Assembly: GCA_964245885.1 (NCBI GenBank)
Contig: CAXTOX010000176.1
Location: 1 to 6,761, forward strand
Source of the DNA: CAHJWO01 sp964245885
GTDB lineage: Bacteria > Verrucomicrobiota > Verrucomicrobiia > Chthoniobacterales > SZAS-18
DNA: 6,761 nt
Direction of reading: 5' to 3'
Positions 5,710 to 6,761 of this stretch are shown in pieces. Numbering within the stretch: position 1 is the first letter of the stretch; each line of letters starts with the position of its first letter. The translations under genes and the position numbers were made by a program. The notes beneath the pieces were generated by a model, which was not told the DNA's origin, did not search any database, and saw only the letters and a program-made list of their open reading frames with translations.

Positions 5710-6761
5710 ATGAATCCAGTCCTTGCTCCCGGCAAACCCTCCCTACCCGAAGCGTTCGCCTCCGTACGGTTACCGGCTCGCAACGCGCCGGGCTGGAGGC
5801 GGTTGCTCGCGTTCACCGGGCCGGGCTTGCTCGTGGCGGTCGGCTACATGGATCCCGGCAACTGGGCGACCGACCTCGCGGGCGGCTCGCAGTTCGGCTA
5901 TCTGCTGCTCTCGGTGGTCGTGCTGTCCAACGTGCTGGCCATGCTCTTGCAGCACCTCGCGCTGAAGCTGGGCATCGTCACCGGACTCGATCTCGCCCAG
6001 GCGTGTCGTGCGCGCTACCCGCGCGGGGTGAACATCACGCTGTGGGTGTTTTGCGAAATTGCCATCGTGGCGTGCGACCTCGCGGAGGTGATCGGCTCGG
6101 CCATCGCGCTCAACCTGCTCTTCGGCCTGCCGCTGATCGTCGGAGTCTTTCTGACGGCGGCGGACGTGCTGGTGATCCTGCTGTTGCAGCACCGGGGGTT
6201 TCGTTATCTGGAAGCGTTCGTCGGCGNNNNNNNNNNGGTTGATCGTGCTCATCGCCGGCTGCTTTCTGTACGAGATGATCGCGTCACGCCCGGAATGGCT
6301 CGGCGTGCTCGGCGGACTCGTGCCGCGGCGGGAAATCGTCGCCAATCCCCACGCGCTCTACCTCGCGCTGGGCATCCTGGGGGCGACGGTCATGCCGCAC
6401 AACCTGTACCTGCACTCCTCCATCGTGCAGACGCGCGCCTACGAGCGCGACGACGCCGGGCACGCGGAGGCCATCCGGTTCGCGACGCTGGATTCCAACT
6501 TCGCGCTCGGGTTCGCGGTGTTCATCAACGCCGCCATCCTGATTCTGAGCGCGGCGACGTTTCACCATCGCGGGATGCACGAGGTCGCCGAAATCCAAGA
6601 CGCTTACCATTTGCTCTCCCCCACCCTCGGTGCGTCGTTGGCGAGCGTGCTATTTGCGGTGGCGCTGCTGGCCAGCGGGCAGAATTCCACTCTGACCGGC
6701 ACGCTGGCGGGGCAGATCGTCATGGAGGGTTTCCTCAACCTGCGGCTGCGTCCGTGGGTGC
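5710..6761 (+). CDS. mntH: Nramp-family divalent metal transporter MntH, C-terminus off the window
   Basis: This inner-membrane protein should import Mn2+ (and perhaps Fe2+) driven by protons. The N-terminus has about 30 soluble residues, then TM1 with FTGPGLLVAVGYMDPGNWATD, holding the metal-site D48-P-G-N51. Successive hydrophobic segments follow (LLLSVVVLSNVLAMLLQHLAL, then VNITLWVFCEIAIVACDLAEVIGSAIAL in part, and a later RGFRYLEAFVG). After the gap come GATVMPHNLYLHSSIVQTR, with the second metal-site motif MPH in TM6, and LLASGQNSTLTGTLAGQIVMEGF in the TM10-11 region. About 350 codons are present; full proteins have a little over 400, so the last membrane segments are missing at the right edge. 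The reading frame before and after the N run (6227-6236) differs by one base if the gap is taken as exactly 10, an assembly artefact rather than a true frameshift. It is probably repressed by metal through the palindrome at 5674-5705. The ATG at 5710 is the first in frame and has no Shine-Dalgarno. Confidence 0.95.
   Translation, partial: MNPVLAPGKPSLPEAFASVRLPARNAPGWRRLLAFTGPGLLVAVGYMDPGNWATDLAGGSQFGYLLLSVVVLSNVLAMLLQHLALKLGIVTGLDLAQACRARYPRGVNITLWVFCEIAIVACDLAEVIGSAIALNLLFGLPLIVGVFLTAADVLVILLLQHRGFRYLEAFVGXXXXVDRAHRRLLSVRDDRVTPGMARRARRTRAAAGNRRQSPRALPRAGHPGGDGHAAQPVPALLHRADARLRARRRRARGGHPVRDAGFQLRARVRGVHQRRHPDSERGDVSPSRDARGRRNPRRLPFALPHPRCVVGERAICGGAAGQRAEFHSDRHAGGADRHGGFPQPAAASVG
6227..6236. 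other. Assembly gap of 10 Ns inside mntH
   Basis: Ten undetermined bases separate ...LEAFVG from LIVLIAGCF in the transporter. Frame continuity needs a gap length divisible by three, so 10 is a placeholder. Comparison with the LEAFFGFLITIM stretch of animal Nramp proteins, as I remember it, leaves room for one residue between the G and the LI. The flanking bases ggcg and ggttg joined with nothing between would give exactly that (ggc ggg ttg), so the true gap may be zero. Confidence 0.9.

Noticed and set aside
5703..6242. 179-aa plus-strand frame extending through the N run
   Set aside because: It is out of frame with the Nramp protein, which is unmistakable from 5710 onward, and its end relies on undetermined bases.

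Overview
The window carries four conserved bacterial genes around a small accessory cluster, on GC-rich DNA. The set is a RecQ-family helicase, an S41 C-terminal-processing protease with a signal peptide, the tRNA-modification enzyme TsaD and an Nramp metal transporter. My best guess is a member of the Verrucomicrobiota. This rests on the flavour of the proteins, a REP-like palindrome of a kind I associate with that phylum, TAG-type -10 boxes and the lack of Shine-Dalgarno motifs. It is an impression, not a demonstrated placement. A run of 10 Ns inside the last gene marks the source as a draft assembly.

Layout: recQ (52-1959) reads leftward. All other genes read rightward. A roughly 200-base divergent intergenic region separates recQ from an accessory block (2164-3092). 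This block holds a complete DUF433 antitoxin-like gene, a DUF5615 PIN-like toxin cut off after about 21 residues, a nucleotidyltransferase-fold gene that begins exactly where the toxin homology ends, and a 48-aa helical protein coupled to it by an ATGA overlap. The block reads like one toxin-antitoxin operon whose toxin was replaced by a second two-gene module. After it come the S41 protease (3132-4508), a REP-like double-hairpin element (4511-4567), tsaD (4592-5656) and a partial mntH (5710 to the window end).

Regulation: two promoter-like sequences, in front of the DUF433 gene and the S41 protease, share 28 of 36 bases, both with a TTG-type -35, a 17-base spacer and a TAG-type -10. The mntH start is preceded by TTGACA and a perfect 13-bp inverted repeat that resembles DtxR/IdeR/MntR operators, which fits metal-dependent repression of a Mn/Fe importer. 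For both the protease and mntH the -10 ends exactly 10 bases before the ATG, so these messages may be almost leaderless. None of the intact genes has a convincing Shine-Dalgarno sequence.

The conserved genes have no evident shared pathway (DNA repair, envelope proteolysis, t6A tRNA modification, metal uptake). The item most worth following is the chimeric DUF433/DUF5615-remnant/nucleotidyltransferase/small-protein cassette.
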